Made by a program: the position numbers and the translations under genes. A stretch of DNA of 64,000 nucleotides. Source: Mariprofundaceae bacterium (lineage in GTDB: Bacteria > Pseudomonadota > Zetaproteobacteria > Mariprofundales > Mariprofundaceae). The notes under the pieces were generated by a model. That model made no database searches, was not told the origin of the DNA, and worked only from the letters and a program-made list of their open reading frames with translations. Shown here piece after piece: positions 16,523 through 25,916 of the stretch (positions within the stretch are counted from its first letter, which is position 1; each line of letters starts with the position of its first letter). Where the stretch lies: NCBI GenBank assembly GCA_030950925.1, contig JAUZQO010000007.1, forward strand, positions 1 through 64,000, given 5' to 3'.

Positions 16523-17334
16523 AAATATTTGTTTTGGTTGGATGTTTTTTTTACACGCTATTGTTGGTCAATATTGCTCAAGCAGAGAAATTTGAACGTA
16601 TTCTTGCACTTGCACCGCACGCCTGTGAAATGCTTTATGCCATCGGCGCATCATCACAGATGGTGGGTGCGGTTGATTATTGTGATTATCCAGAAGCAGC
16701 CCAAAAATTACCCCGTGTTGGTAATTATCAGGGCATTCATGTTGAGGCAGCCTTACGCTTAAAACCTGATGCTGCTGTTGTGATGAGCCGTAATGTTAAA
16801 GGGATATTGCAGTTGGAAAAGATGGGGGTCACCATTATTGTTTCAAATCCTAAAAACTTTGAAGGTATTTTTCAGGATATGTTGCGACTTGGTCAAATCA
16901 CGGGGCATGAACAAGAAGCTAAAAAATTGGTTTCAAAACAACGCATACGTTTGCAACACGTACGACAACACGCCGATGCTCATATACGGGTGTTTTATGA
17001 GTTATGGCCAGATCCGCTGTTAACCGTGGGTGGTTTAAGCTTTATCAACGCACTGATTGATGAAGCTGGCGGTTACAATATCTTTGCTGATATTCCGATG
17101 GATAGCCCCCGTATCAATGTTGAATCGGTGTTAAGATCGAAACCTGAGTTGATTATCGTTCCGCTTGAACACAGAAACATTGAAGAACGCCGCATATTTT
17201 GGCAAAAATGGTTGGGCTATACCCATGTTCAAGTGCTTGCTATCAACCCTGATATTTTACATCGCCCTGGACCGCGCTTGATGGATGGGCTGGAAGCGTT
17301 GCAGAAGTTGTTTACAAAGGTGCATCACCCATGA
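16519..17334 (+). CDS. btuF: Periplasmic vitamin B12-binding protein BtuF
   Basis: 271 residues with a signal peptide (KIFVLVGCFFYTLLLVNIAQA). The mature part is a class III periplasmic binding protein: RILALAPHACEMLYAIGA, DYCDYPEAAQKLPRVGNY, the long helix, and VGGLSFINALIDEAGGYNIFAD in the second lobe. It carries cobalamin from BtuB to the BtuCD importer. It overlaps tonB and btuC by four bases each. Confidence 0.9.
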   Translation: MKIFVLVGCFFYTLLLVNIAQAEKFERILALAPHACEMLYAIGASSQMVGAVDYCDYPEAAQKLPRVGNYQGIHVEAALRLKPDAAVVMSRNVKGILQLEKMGVTIIVSNPKNFEGIFQDMLRLGQITGHEQEAKKLVSKQRIRLQHVRQHADAHIRVFYELWPDPLLTVGGLSFINALIDEAGGYNIFADIPMDSPRINVESVLRSKPELIIVPLEHRNIEERRIFWQKWLGYTHVQVLAINPDILHRPGPRLMDGLEALQKLFTKVHHP

Positions 17335-18263
17335 TTTTAAAGTGGACGCTTACTTTAACCATACTTATCAGCGTTTTTATGTTGGGGCTTGGTATGGGCG
17401 ATCAATGGATCAACCCGCTGAATGCCAGTGGACAAGATGCCATGATTTTGTGGGAATTACGTTTGCCACGTTTATTAACAGCTTTTGCTGTGGGTGGCTT
17501 ATTGGCATTGGCAGGTGCATGGTTTCAAGTGTTACTTGGCAACCCGTTGGCCGAACCTTATGTGCTGGGTGTTGCGGGAAGTGCATCCGCAGGTGCAGTG
17601 GCGGGATTGATGTTGATGCCTGATTCGACATGGGTGATGTCAGCGGGGGCGTTTATTGGGGCTTGGCTTGGTATTATTTGTATCATGTTTTTTTCGAACT
17701 TGGGAGCCAATCGAATGCTTTTAGCAGGTGTTGTGTTGGCGGCATTTTGGTCGGCTATTTTGGCATTGTTGCTTGCTCTTTTACCTGCACAAGGTTTGTT
17801 TCGCGCCTTTTCATGGATGATGGGTGATTTATCGCATTCTGATTTGCCGATATCATTGCTGTTGCTTGCATGGGTTGGTTCTTTGCTTTGTGGTTTGTTG
17901 CTGTCACGTTCCTTGGATATGCTTCTATTGGGAGAGCGACACGCAGAAGCGTTGGGTGTTAATATTAAACGGTTGCGTCAATGGCTTTTGTTGTTGGCTT
18001 CAGTGGTGACAGCTTTGGCTGTGACTGCCGCAGGCACGATTGGTTTTGTTGGCTTGGTGGTACCCCATTTGATGCGTTTATTGTTTGGTTCATTGCATCG
18101 TTTTATATTGCCTGCTTCTGCCATGGGTGGTGGAATTTTATTGATGCTCGCAGACGCTATGGCACGAACCGTGATTGCGCCTGCTGAATTACCTGTTGGC
18201 ATCCTTACCGCGATGATGGGTGTCCCAGTTTTTTTGTTTTTGTTATTGAGGCGTTCTCAATGA
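17331..18263 (+). CDS. btuC: Vitamin B12 ABC transporter permease BtuC (FecCD family)
   Basis: 310 residues with about ten hydrophobic segments. Family motifs are visible: LWELRLPRLLTAFAVGGLLALAGA, GNPLAEPYVLGVAGSASAGA, GFVGLVVPHLMRL, and the C-terminal ELPVGILTAMMGVPVFLFLL. FecCD permeases carry iron-siderophores, haem or B12; the operon and riboswitch indicate B12. Four-base overlaps on both sides. Confidence 0.92.
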   Translation: MILKWTLTLTILISVFMLGLGMGDQWINPLNASGQDAMILWELRLPRLLTAFAVGGLLALAGAWFQVLLGNPLAEPYVLGVAGSASAGAVAGLMLMPDSTWVMSAGAFIGAWLGIICIMFFSNLGANRMLLAGVVLAAFWSAILALLLALLPAQGLFRAFSWMMGDLSHSDLPISLLLLAWVGSLLCGLLLSRSLDMLLLGERHAEALGVNIKRLRQWLLLLASVVTALAVTAAGTIGFVGLVVPHLMRLLFGSLHRFILPASAMGGGILLMLADAMARTVIAPAELPVGILTAMMGVPVFLFLLLRRSQ

Positions 18264-18985
18264 CAGCATTGATGACGTTGGAAAACATCTCAGTTTCCCG
18301 TGCAAATAAGGTGCTTTTTTCTCATTTTAGTTGTGACATCAAAGCTGGTGAAATCACGGTTATTCTTGGTCCCAATGGTGCAGGGAAATCCAGCTTGTTG
18401 TTGGCCATGGCAGGATTGATACCAGTCAATGGTCATATTGAGTGTATAGGTAAGACTTTATGCACGGATGATAGAAAATCAATCACACAAAAACTTGCAT
18501 GGCAAGGTGATTTGCCGCCAACAGAGTTTGGCTTAACAGTTGAGCAAAGATTGGGTTTGATTGGGGACTCTCCCCAAGCCATTCAATCCATAGCGTTGGT
18601 CTTTGATATTATAAGCTTGTTGAAAAGAAGTTTAGCGGAGCTTTCCAGTGGCGAACGGCAACGTGTGGAACTGTCTGCTTTGATGTTAAGAGATGTTCCG
18701 ATCTGGCTCCTAGATGAACCAACGTCACACTTGGATTTAAAACATCAAGTTTGTTGTATGAGAATGTTAAAAGAGGAAGCTTCTAAGGGAAAAAGTATTG
18801 TGGTTATTTTGCATGACTTAGAACAGGCCTATGCGATTTCGGATCATTTAATTCTCATCAACGGGAAGGGTGATGTTTGTGTTGGGAGCAGGGATGATTT
18901 GTTTAATACTAAGGTGTTATCTAAGCTTTTTGGTGTGACTTTAATGCAACAAAATAATGTATTGTTGCCCAATTATGCTGTATGA
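18260..18985 (+). CDS. btuD: Vitamin B12 ABC transporter ATPase BtuD
   Basis: 241 residues. Walker A GPNGAGKSS, ABC signature LSSGERQRVELS, Walker B IWLLDEPTSHLD, and a switch His in VVILHDLEQAY. Last gene of the B12 uptake operon. No clear terminator follows; the next gene begins 105 bases on. Confidence 0.93.
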   Translation: MTALMTLENISVSRANKVLFSHFSCDIKAGEITVILGPNGAGKSSLLLAMAGLIPVNGHIECIGKTLCTDDRKSITQKLAWQGDLPPTEFGLTVEQRLGLIGDSPQAIQSIALVFDIISLLKRSLAELSSGERQRVELSALMLRDVPIWLLDEPTSHLDLKHQVCCMRMLKEEASKGKSIVVILHDLEQAYAISDHLILINGKGDVCVGSRDDLFNTKVLSKLFGVTLMQQNNVLLPNYAV

Positions 18986-19090
18986 AAAATGATGTTTCTT
19001 GTGTTTTTTATTTGAAGTGAATGTCTTTAATCGTGATGCTGCTCGAACGTGGCTTGACCAATGGCATGGTCATCGCTTAAATTCCTCTCC

Positions 19091-19762
19091 ATGAAACGAA
19101 TCAATGTTGTGATAATCGGTGCAACTGCTGTTGCTATGTTGGGTCTGGCGGGTTGTGTGAATAAAGATACCAAGTTGTTTTGGGCTTCGGGTGAAGGAGG
19201 AAAGGCTTCTACAGTCGAGAAGAAAGTCGTTGCAGAGTCGCGCCCTCCCTTGGATATTCCTCCTGGTTTATTGGGTAAGGTGGACATGCCACATGCGGAA
19301 CAGATTGCTGTGGTTAAAACAATGCCAAAACGTATTGCCAAAAAAATAAGTGGGAAGCAAGTTGCTTTGGATGCGAAAATTTATGAGCGATCTACGGCGG
19401 ATGTTTTTTCGGCAGTGTTGGATGCCATGACTGGTTTAAACCTTCCTGTGCAAAGTGTGGATTCTGCCAGTGGTACAATCACCACCGATTGGGTGCGTAA
19501 GCGTTCAAAAAGTGCGAACTATTTAAGTATCATCGGCGGCAGTGGTGTGATGGCGGTGCGTTACAGATTTGTGACGCGTGTGTTGAATCAATCGATGAAA
19601 AATGATGATGGGGTAGACAAAATTGTGACCCGTTTTGAAATTCATACGGTAGCCCAAGTGTATAAAAATAATCATTGGTCGAATACCAAGTTGGCGCGGC
19701 GTTTTGCCAAGGAGTTGTTTTCGCGTGTGGGTGAAAATTTAACACTGCCTGTTAAGGAATAA
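19091..19762 (+). CDS. bamC: BamC (NlpB/DapX)-like outer-membrane lipoprotein
   Basis: 223 residues from ATG 19091, which places a lipoprotein signal peptide correctly ([19 protein letters not shown], lipobox LAGC); an ATG at 19061 would add ten residues before it. The N-terminal [10 protein letters not shown] segment is typical of NlpB/DapX, which uses it to bind BamD. One helix-grip domain follows ([26 protein letters not shown]...TTDWV). BamC is an accessory part of the outer-membrane beta-barrel assembly machine. It is not next to dapA here, unlike in E. coli. Confidence 0.75.
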   Translation: MKRINVVIIGATAVAMLGLAGCVNKDTKLFWASGEGGKASTVEKKVVAESRPPLDIPPGLLGKVDMPHAEQIAVVKTMPKRIAKKISGKQVALDAKIYERSTADVFSAVLDAMTGLNLPVQSVDSASGTITTDWVRKRSKSANYLSIIGGSGVMAVRYRFVTRVLNQSMKNDDGVDKIVTRFEIHTVAQVYKNNHWSNTKLARRFAKELFSRVGENLTLPVKE

Positions 19763-19766
19763 ATAT

Positions 19767-20048
19767 ATGTTTCAAGTGAACGAATACTTTGATGGCAAGG
19801 TAAAGTCGTTAGCCTTTGAAAACGAAGAGGGTTCGGCAACGATGGGTGTGATGGCAGAGGGTGAGTATGTGTTTAACACATCGTGCTTGGAAGTCATGCA
19901 GTTTATTTCAGGAAGCTTGCGCGTGCAATTGCCAGTGAGCGATGTTTGGCAAACATTTGAAGCAGGAGAATCCTTTGAGGTGTCTGCCAATAAAAGTTTT
20001 ACAGTGCAAGTGAGTGAGCAAACAGCATACCTTTGTTTGTATCGCTAA
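19767..20048 (+). CDS. ppnP: Pyrimidine/purine nucleoside phosphorylase (PpnP, DUF1255)
   Basis: 93 residues, full length for the YaiE/PpnP family, a small cupin: [57 protein letters not shown]. The E. coli protein phosphorolyses a wide range of nucleosides. It starts four bases after bamC, so the two are likely co-transcribed; no functional link is evident. Confidence 0.9.
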   Translation: MFQVNEYFDGKVKSLAFENEEGSATMGVMAEGEYVFNTSCLEVMQFISGSLRVQLPVSDVWQTFEAGESFEVSANKSFTVQVSEQTAYLCLYR

Positions 20049-20087
20049 TATTGGTGTCAATAATTTAATGGTTGGGTGGTGCTTCGT

Positions 20088-21008
20088 ATGAGTTTTGAAA
20101 ATATGGATGGTGTGATTTGGCTGGATGGTAAAATGGTGCCTTGGCGTGAAGCCAAAGTGCATGTGCTAACGCATACCCTGCATTATGGTATGGGTGTGTT
20201 TGAAGGTGTTCGTGCCTATCATGCTGAAAAAGGTACGGCGATTTTTCGTTTAGAAGAACATACGAATCGTTTGTTTCGCTCTGCAAAAATTATGAATATG
20301 TCCATGCCTTTTACCAAAGATGAACTCAATGCTGCGCAACTGGCAGCGGTACGCGACAATGATTTGGATTCCGCATACTTGCGTCCGATGGTGTTTTATG
20401 GCGCCGAAGGCATGGGCTTACGTGCGGATAATTTGAAGTCACATGCGATGGTTGCTGCATGGAAATGGGGCGCATACATGGGTGATGAGGGTATCACCAA
20501 GGGTATTCGGATTCGTACCAGCTCATTCACCCGTCATCATGTCAATATTGCCATGTGTAAAGCCAAAGCCAATGGCAACTATATTAGCTCCATGTTGGGT
20601 TTGGCTGATGCGGTACGCGATGGTTATGATGAAGCACTGTTCCTTGATGTGGATGGTATGGTGGCCGAAGGATCGGGTGAGAACTTCTTTTTGGTGCGCG
20701 ATGGGGTGATTTATACACCTGAGTTGACCAGCGCTTTGGATGGCATTACACGTGCAACCATCATGCAGTTGGCGAATGAAGCTGGTTATGAGGTGCGTGA
20801 AAAACGTATTACCCGTGATGAAGTGTATGTGGCAGATGAAGCCTTTTTTACAGGTACAGCAGCAGAAGTAACACCGATTAGAGAGCTTGATGGTCGTACC
20901 ATTGGTTCAGGAACACGTGGCACCATTACCGAGGAATTACAAAGTAAATATTTTGATGTGGTACATGGGCGTAGCCCTGAGCATGAAGCTTGGTTGACCT
21001 ATATTTAA
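20088..21008 (+). CDS. ilvE: Branched-chain amino acid aminotransferase
   Basis: 306 residues from ATG 20088 (GTG 20076 is an alternative). Fold-type IV PLP enzyme: WLDGKMVPWREAKVHVLTHTLHYG at the start, the PLP-lysine in CKAKANGNY, and GSGENFFLVRDGVIYTP with ALDGITRATIMQLA downstream. It makes the last step of leucine, isoleucine and valine synthesis using glutamate. It stands alone, without other ilv genes. Confidence 0.95.
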   Translation: MSFENMDGVIWLDGKMVPWREAKVHVLTHTLHYGMGVFEGVRAYHAEKGTAIFRLEEHTNRLFRSAKIMNMSMPFTKDELNAAQLAAVRDNDLDSAYLRPMVFYGAEGMGLRADNLKSHAMVAAWKWGAYMGDEGITKGIRIRTSSFTRHHVNIAMCKAKANGNYISSMLGLADAVRDGYDEALFLDVDGMVAEGSGENFFLVRDGVIYTPELTSALDGITRATIMQLANEAGYEVREKRITRDEVYVADEAFFTGTAAEVTPIRELDGRTIGSGTRGTITEELQSKYFDVVHGRSPEHEAWLTYI

Positions 21009-21033
21009 AAACAGTTGTTAAAAAGGGGACGTA

Positions 21034-21690
21034 ATGTCTATTAAAGGATTTATTTTTGATTTGGATGGAACATTGATTGATGCGCTTCCCGATATTCAAG
21101 CCAATGCCAATCGCGCATTGAAAAAGTTAGGTTATGATTTTCAAATGACGCTTGAAGAAACACAGCCGCATGTGGGTGGAGGTGCACAAAAATTGGCCTC
21201 CAATGTCTTGGGTAAGCCGATGGATCATCCTGAAACCATGGCGATGTACCATGCGTTTGCAGATTTTTATGAGCAAAGCCCTGCGGATTTTGGTCGCATG
21301 TTTGATGGCGTTAAAGAAACCTTGGATGCGATTCAAGCCAAGGGCTTGCCGATGTGTATTGTCACAGCTAAACCTGCCAAAGCGCGTGTGAAAGTGACCC
21401 AAGCCTTGGCTTTGGATGATTATATGACCTTGGCATTGTCGCCTGAAGATGGTTTCGCCAAAAAACCAGCGCCAGATATGTTGATTGAATGCTGCCGTGC
21501 GATGGGTATTGAGCCTTCAGAAGCGGTGATGACAGGTGATACACGCTTTGATGTCGAAGCGGGTTTTGCAGCCCAATGTCATACAGTCGCATTTGCGGAA
21601 CATGGCTATCAAGATGTGCCCGAAGAATATGCAGAACGTGTGATGTCATTGCCTCGTTTTACGGACTTGTTAAAACTTTTGGACGCATGA
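21034..21690 (+). CDS. gph: Phosphoglycolate phosphatase (HAD family)
   Basis: 218 residues. HAD motif I is FDLDGTLID, motif II is the TAKP segment, and motif III/IV is KPAPDMLIECC...MTGDTRFDVEAG. Length and motifs fit Gph, which removes 2-phosphoglycolate made by DNA repair or by Rubisco oxygenation. If the organism fixes CO2 by the Calvin cycle this would be its photorespiratory salvage step; that is inference. The stop overlaps the thiE start (ATGA). Confidence 0.85.
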   Translation: MSIKGFIFDLDGTLIDALPDIQANANRALKKLGYDFQMTLEETQPHVGGGAQKLASNVLGKPMDHPETMAMYHAFADFYEQSPADFGRMFDGVKETLDAIQAKGLPMCIVTAKPAKARVKVTQALALDDYMTLALSPEDGFAKKPAPDMLIECCRAMGIEPSEAVMTGDTRFDVEAGFAAQCHTVAFAEHGYQDVPEEYAERVMSLPRFTDLLKLLDA

Positions 21691-22319
21691 AATCAAACAT
21701 AACGGGTCTTTATGGTATTTTACCTGCGGACTTATCCACGAAAGATTTGCTTTTAAAGGCGGAAGAAGCGTTGAAAGGTGGGCTTCAAATCCTTCAATTC
21801 CGTGATAAAAAATCAGGCTATAAACGGGCTTTGAAACGTGCAGCAGCATTGTGTGAATTAACATCATCGTATGATGTTTGCTTTATCGTCAATGATTCCG
21901 TGCAAAGGGCAAAGGAAGTGCGGGCGGATGGTGTACATTTGGGGCGTGATGACGTGGTCAACCTGGCAGCAGTTCGTGATGAAGTGGGTGAAAACATGTT
22001 GATTGGGGTGACATGTCGCGCCGATGCAGTGTTTGCCAAATTGGCGTTGCAACAAGGTGCAGATTATGTTTCTTTCGGGGCAGTGTTTGCCAGTCAAAGC
22101 AAGCCTGATGTGCCTGTTTTGGGTTTGCCTCGCTTGCAAAAGGCAAGGCAGATGTTCCCTGATGTTAATATTTGCGCCATTGGTGGTATCACCTTAGACA
22201 ATATCGCTCAGGTGAAACAAGCGGGTGCGACATCTGCGGCTGTTATTTCAGGCTTGTTTGATGTTGAAGATGTGCAACAACGAACGAAAGATTTACTGCA
22301 AGCTTGGGAAGTGGCATGA
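21687..22319 (+). CDS. thiE: Thiamine phosphate synthase
   Basis: 210 residues from ATG 21687, which overlaps the gph stop; a longer frame upstream would lie within gph. TIM-barrel motifs: LYGILPAD, LQFRDKK, FIVNDSVQRAKEVRADGVHLG, YVSFGAVFASQSKPD, ICAIGGITLDN. It joins HMP-PP and thiazole phosphate to give thiamine phosphate. Coupled to thiD by a four-base overlap. Confidence 0.93.
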   Translation: MKSNITGLYGILPADLSTKDLLLKAEEALKGGLQILQFRDKKSGYKRALKRAAALCELTSSYDVCFIVNDSVQRAKEVRADGVHLGRDDVVNLAAVRDEVGENMLIGVTCRADAVFAKLALQQGADYVSFGAVFASQSKPDVPVLGLPRLQKARQMFPDVNICAIGGITLDNIAQVKQAGATSAAVISGLFDVEDVQQRTKDLLQAWEVA

Positions 22320-23071
22320 GTCGCTTACCTGTCTGTTTAACGATTGGTGGCTCAGATTCTTGTGGTGGTGCAGGGGTTCAAGCGGATTTGCGGGTGTTTC
22401 ATGATTTGGGTGTGCAGGGGTGTAGTGCTATCACGGCATTAACGGCACAAAATCATCAGGTGATTACACGCATTGAGCCTGTTTCTTTGGCACAGTTGGA
22501 TGCGGAATTGCATGCCATTTTTGATGTGTACGATGTGCAAGCCGTGAAAACAGGCATGCTTTTGGATGCTGATCATATTGCCACTGTTTCAGCATGTTTG
22601 GATTTATACCATGCTGGTAAACCCTTGGTGGTCGATCCTGTCTTGGTATCCAGCAGTGGGCGCAGCTTGTTGGATGAAGGCGCGCTTGACACGTTAAAAC
22701 ATACCTTGATTCAACAAGCAACATTATTGACCCCAAACTTGGGTGAGGCATCGGTTCTGTTAAAGGCTGATGTTGTGGATGCTGTGGTATCGGCTCGGCA
22801 ATTGGTGAATGATTTGGGCTGTTCTGTGTTGTTAAAAGGAGGGCATGGCTCAGCCGATGTATTGCGCGATGTGTGGGTGAGTGTGGATGGTGAAAGTGAT
22901 GTGTTTTCACATCCCAAACAGGCATGGAGTGACGTTCAATTACATGGCACGGGGTGTCGTTTGGCATCATCGCTTGCTGCATATTTAGCCAAAGATGTTG
23001 ATTTACATGACGCTTGTGCGCAGGCAATTGTTTATGTACAGAAAACTATGGAGGACTTGAATGCAGTTTGA
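22316..23071 (+). CDS. thiD: Hydroxymethylpyrimidine/phosphomethylpyrimidine kinase
   Basis: 251 residues from ATG 22316 (overlapping the thiE stop). Ribokinase-like fold: TIGGSDSCGGAGVQADLRVF at the start, VVDPVLVSSSGR, TPNLGEASVL, and a C-terminal GTGCRLASSLAAYLAKD catalytic segment. In most relatives the last motif reads GTGCTLSSA; here Arg replaces the usual Thr/Ser after Cys. It phosphorylates HMP twice for ThiE. No thiC or TPP riboswitch is seen here. Confidence 0.9.
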   Translation: MSRLPVCLTIGGSDSCGGAGVQADLRVFHDLGVQGCSAITALTAQNHQVITRIEPVSLAQLDAELHAIFDVYDVQAVKTGMLLDADHIATVSACLDLYHAGKPLVVDPVLVSSSGRSLLDEGALDTLKHTLIQQATLLTPNLGEASVLLKADVVDAVVSARQLVNDLGCSVLLKGGHGSADVLRDVWVSVDGESDVFSHPKQAWSDVQLHGTGCRLASSLAAYLAKDVDLHDACAQAIVYVQKTMEDLNAV

Positions 23072-23107
23072 CCTTTTGTTTGTCATATTATCGACTATAT
23101 TCTTGCC

Positions 23108-23917
23108 ATGATTCGTACTGAGCATTTAACCCGAAAATTTGGTCACATTACTGCTTTAGATGATGTGAACCTTCGTATCAAGCCGCATGAGACCACGGTG
23201 ATTATGGGTGGTTCAGGTTCTGGTAAGACGACACTACTGCGTTTGTTGGCAAGCTTGGAGTGCCCAACATCAGGCAATATTTACTTTGGTGATGAAAGCC
23301 TTGTGGGTATCAAACAAAAGCGACTTTATGAGTTGCGAGCCAAAATGGGCATGGTGTTTCAATATTCTGCGCTTCTCAATTCCTTGAGTGTATTTGAAAA
23401 TGTTGCCTTTCCCTTGCGAGAACATACAGATTTGGATGATGTCATTATTCAAACCATGGTGACAATGAAATTAGAACAAGTGGGCTTGCGTGGTTTTGAA
23501 GATATGATGCCATCTCAATTATCGGGTGGTATGGCAAAGCGAGTGGCTTTTGCCCGTGCGATTGCGATGGATCCTGAAGTGGTATTTTTTGATGAGCCAA
23601 CATCAGGTTTGGATCCTATTTCTGCGGGTGTCATCTCCAATATGATTTCGGATTTAACCAAAAAAGCTAAAATGACATCCATTGTGGTGACCCATGATGT
23701 ACATGCAGGCTTGGAAATCGCGGATCATGTGATTCTGTTGTGGCAAGGCGAAGTTATTATTGAAGGGACATCGGACATGATTCGTAACAGCGATGATGCT
23801 CGCGTGGTGCAATTTATTGAAGGTCGTCCCGATGGTCCGATTCCTTTTTCTCGTAGTGAAACGGCTTTTGTCGATGATTTGATGCATAAGCCTGGCACGG
23901 TGAGGATGTCATCATGA
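23108..23917 (+). CDS. mlaF: Phospholipid ABC transporter ATPase MlaF
   Basis: 269 residues. Walker A GGSGSGKTT, signature LSGGMAKRVAFARA, Walker B VVFFDEPTSGLDPIS, switch His in VVTHDVH. The GGMAKR form of the signature is characteristic of MlaF/MKL ATPases. First gene of an mlaFEDC operon that maintains outer-membrane lipid asymmetry by moving phospholipids between the two membranes. Confidence 0.94.
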   Translation: MIRTEHLTRKFGHITALDDVNLRIKPHETTVIMGGSGSGKTTLLRLLASLECPTSGNIYFGDESLVGIKQKRLYELRAKMGMVFQYSALLNSLSVFENVAFPLREHTDLDDVIIQTMVTMKLEQVGLRGFEDMMPSQLSGGMAKRVAFARAIAMDPEVVFFDEPTSGLDPISAGVISNMISDLTKKAKMTSIVVTHDVHAGLEIADHVILLWQGEVIIEGTSDMIRNSDDARVVQFIEGRPDGPIPFSRSETAFVDDLMHKPGTVRMSS

Positions 23918-24711
23918 GTACTGTAAACAAACAACCCGCGATGTTTCAAATGTTGGGTGGGCTTGGGCGTTGGTGCTTACAGTCCATTGAAAAATTTGGT
24001 GATGCAGCGGTATTGAGTGCAATATCTTTGGCACACCTTTTTAAGCGACCTTGGCAAGGCAAGCATTTTATGTTGCAAATGTATGCTTTGGGTGTGGGGT
24101 CGTTGATTATTATGGCGATTACAGGTGCTTTTACGGGCATGGTATTGGCATTGCAAGGTTACTATACACTGGCAAAATTTGGTTCAGAATCCTTGTTGGG
24201 TTCAGGTGTGGCTTTGTCTATTTTACGCGAACTTGGTCCTGTGTTGGGAGCCTTGATGTTTGTCGGACGAGCGGGATCGAGTATCACCGCCGAAATTGGT
24301 ATTATGCGGGTGACAGAACAACTCGATGCCTTGCAAATGATGGCCATCAATCCACATGCACGTGTTATTTTACCGCGTATTATCGCCACGACCTTGGCAT
24401 TACCGTTGTTGGTATCTCTTTTTGATGTGATTGGTTTGGCTGCGAGTTATGTGGTGGGTGTGGAGTTGTTGGGGGTAAATGCAGGTGCTTTTACAGGTGA
24501 AATGGTCGCCAAGGTTATTCCGATGGACTTGTATGCAGGTTGGTTGAAAGCCTTGGTGTTTGGCTTTTTGGTGGGTGTGATTTGTACCTATATGGGCTAT
24601 CGGGCTGAACCAACGACAGAAGGGGTGGCACAGGCGACAACGCAAGCCGTGGTGGTGAGTTCTGTGAGTATCTTAATCTTGGATTATGTACTGTCGTCGA
24701 TTTTTTTATAA
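23914..24711 (+). CDS. mlaE: Phospholipid ABC transporter permease MlaE
   Basis: 265 residues, full length for MlaE. Five to six membrane segments; family motifs GAFTGMVLALQGYYTLAKFG, LRELGPVLGALMFVGRAGSSITAEIGIMRVTEQLDAL, and GFLVGVICTYMGY. It shares four bases with mlaF. It holds the inner-membrane part of the MlaFEDB complex. Confidence 0.95.
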   Translation: MSTVNKQPAMFQMLGGLGRWCLQSIEKFGDAAVLSAISLAHLFKRPWQGKHFMLQMYALGVGSLIIMAITGAFTGMVLALQGYYTLAKFGSESLLGSGVALSILRELGPVLGALMFVGRAGSSITAEIGIMRVTEQLDALQMMAINPHARVILPRIIATTLALPLLVSLFDVIGLAASYVVGVELLGVNAGAFTGEMVAKVIPMDLYAGWLKALVFGFLVGVICTYMGYRAEPTTEGVAQATTQAVVVSSVSILILDYVLSSIFL

Positions 24712-24740
24712 AAATATGAACAAGGTGAGGAGAAGGAATC

Positions 24741-25190
24741 ATGCAGTCGTATCGCAAGGTTGAGGTTATTGTTGGAATATTTGTTTTGGTGGGTGTGCTT
24801 TCGATGTCATGGATGGCCATTAAGTTGGGGCAAATTGGTGGTATGGGAACATCGGGGTATACATTAAGTGCAACCTTTGATGATGCTGGTGGTTTGCGTG
24901 TGGGCGCTGATGTGATGATGGCTGGTGTATCCATTGGTCGCTTATCTTCGATTGCTTTGAATGATGATAGCGAAGCCGTTATTCATATGGAAATTCAAAA
25001 TGATGTGCATTTAAGCACGGATGCAATTGCAGCGGTTCGCACCAAGGGCATTATTGGCGAGCGTTATGTTCGCATGTCACAAGGGGCTGATGATGCAGTG
25101 TTGGCGAGTGGTGATGAGATAGAGGAGACAGAATCTGCCATCAATATTGAAGATTTAATTAGTAAGTATATTTTCCAAGGGAAAGAGTAA
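24741..25190 (+). CDS. mlaD: Outer-membrane lipid asymmetry protein MlaD (MCE domain)
   Basis: 149 residues. One N-terminal membrane helix (VEVIVGIFVLVGVLSMSWMAI) and a single MCE domain (GYTLSATFDDAGGLRVGADVMMAGVSIGRL ... GIIGERYVRMSQG). MlaD forms a hexameric ring in the periplasm on top of MlaE. A strong AAGGTGAGGAGAAGG ribosome-binding site precedes it. Confidence 0.94.
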   Translation: MQSYRKVEVIVGIFVLVGVLSMSWMAIKLGQIGGMGTSGYTLSATFDDAGGLRVGADVMMAGVSIGRLSSIALNDDSEAVIHMEIQNDVHLSTDAIAAVRTKGIIGERYVRMSQGADDAVLASGDEIEETESAINIEDLISKYIFQGKE

Positions 25191-25262
25191 TGATTGCAGC
25201 TTGGTAGCGGGCGATAATTTTGATTAAAATATCATGGCTCGAAGTTGAGTAAGGAGATGAAT

Positions 25263-25883
25263 ATGGGTAAAACAATGAAAGCAATGTGGGTTGGAATATG
25301 CATGTTGGCAATACCTGCCTTCTCAATGGGGGTTGAAGATAATGGACCCAAAGCCGTTGTCCAAGCTGCTGTGGGCGGTATTGTGAATGTTCTACGAGAA
25401 CGTACCAGTACGGGTGCATTGACAGATGAAGATCGTATGGCGATTCGTCAGCAAGTCGAAGGTCGCTTTGATTACGCTGAAATGGCCCGTCGTAGTGTCG
25501 GGCGTTCTTGGAAGAAAAAAACAGCAGAACAGCAAGCCGCGTTTACAGCGGTTTTTCGTGATTTATTAGAATATACCTATGGTAATCGTTTGGCTGCATA
25601 TAAAAACCAAACCATTGAGTATGATGATGCTGAATTTAGAAAGAACAAAGCACGTGTGAAAACACGGGTGGTGGGCGCGAATAAGAGTACGCCTGTTGCT
25701 TACCGTTTGCATCAAACAGCCCATGGTTGGATGGTGTACGACATTAAAATTGAAGGCGTAAGTTTGGTTGGGACGTTTCGTAAAGATTTCAAATCATCGT
25801 TGAGGCGAAATGGCTTTGTTGGTTTGTTAGATGCGTTAAAAAAGAAAGTAAGGCGAATGAAAGGTACTTCTAGCAAGTCATAG
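25263..25883 (+). CDS. mlaC: Periplasmic phospholipid-binding protein MlaC
   Basis: 206 residues from ATG 25263, six bases after AAGGAG; ATG 25257 and TTG 25245 are in frame but too close to or upstream of that site. Signal peptide KAMWVGICMLAIPAFSMG, then the Tol-Tol-Ttg2 domain (RFDYAEMARRSVGRSWKKKTAEQQAAF, VAYRLHQTAHGWMVYDIKIEGVSLV). It shuttles phospholipid between MlaFEDB and the outer-membrane MlaA. No mlaB (STAS) gene follows, unlike in E. coli. Confidence 0.93.
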   Translation: MGKTMKAMWVGICMLAIPAFSMGVEDNGPKAVVQAAVGGIVNVLRERTSTGALTDEDRMAIRQQVEGRFDYAEMARRSVGRSWKKKTAEQQAAFTAVFRDLLEYTYGNRLAAYKNQTIEYDDAEFRKNKARVKTRVVGANKSTPVAYRLHQTAHGWMVYDIKIEGVSLVGTFRKDFKSSLRRNGFVGLLDALKKKVRRMKGTSSKS

Positions 25884-25916
25884 TTTGTTGTTGATTGCCT
25901 AAAGCAAGTGTTCTTG

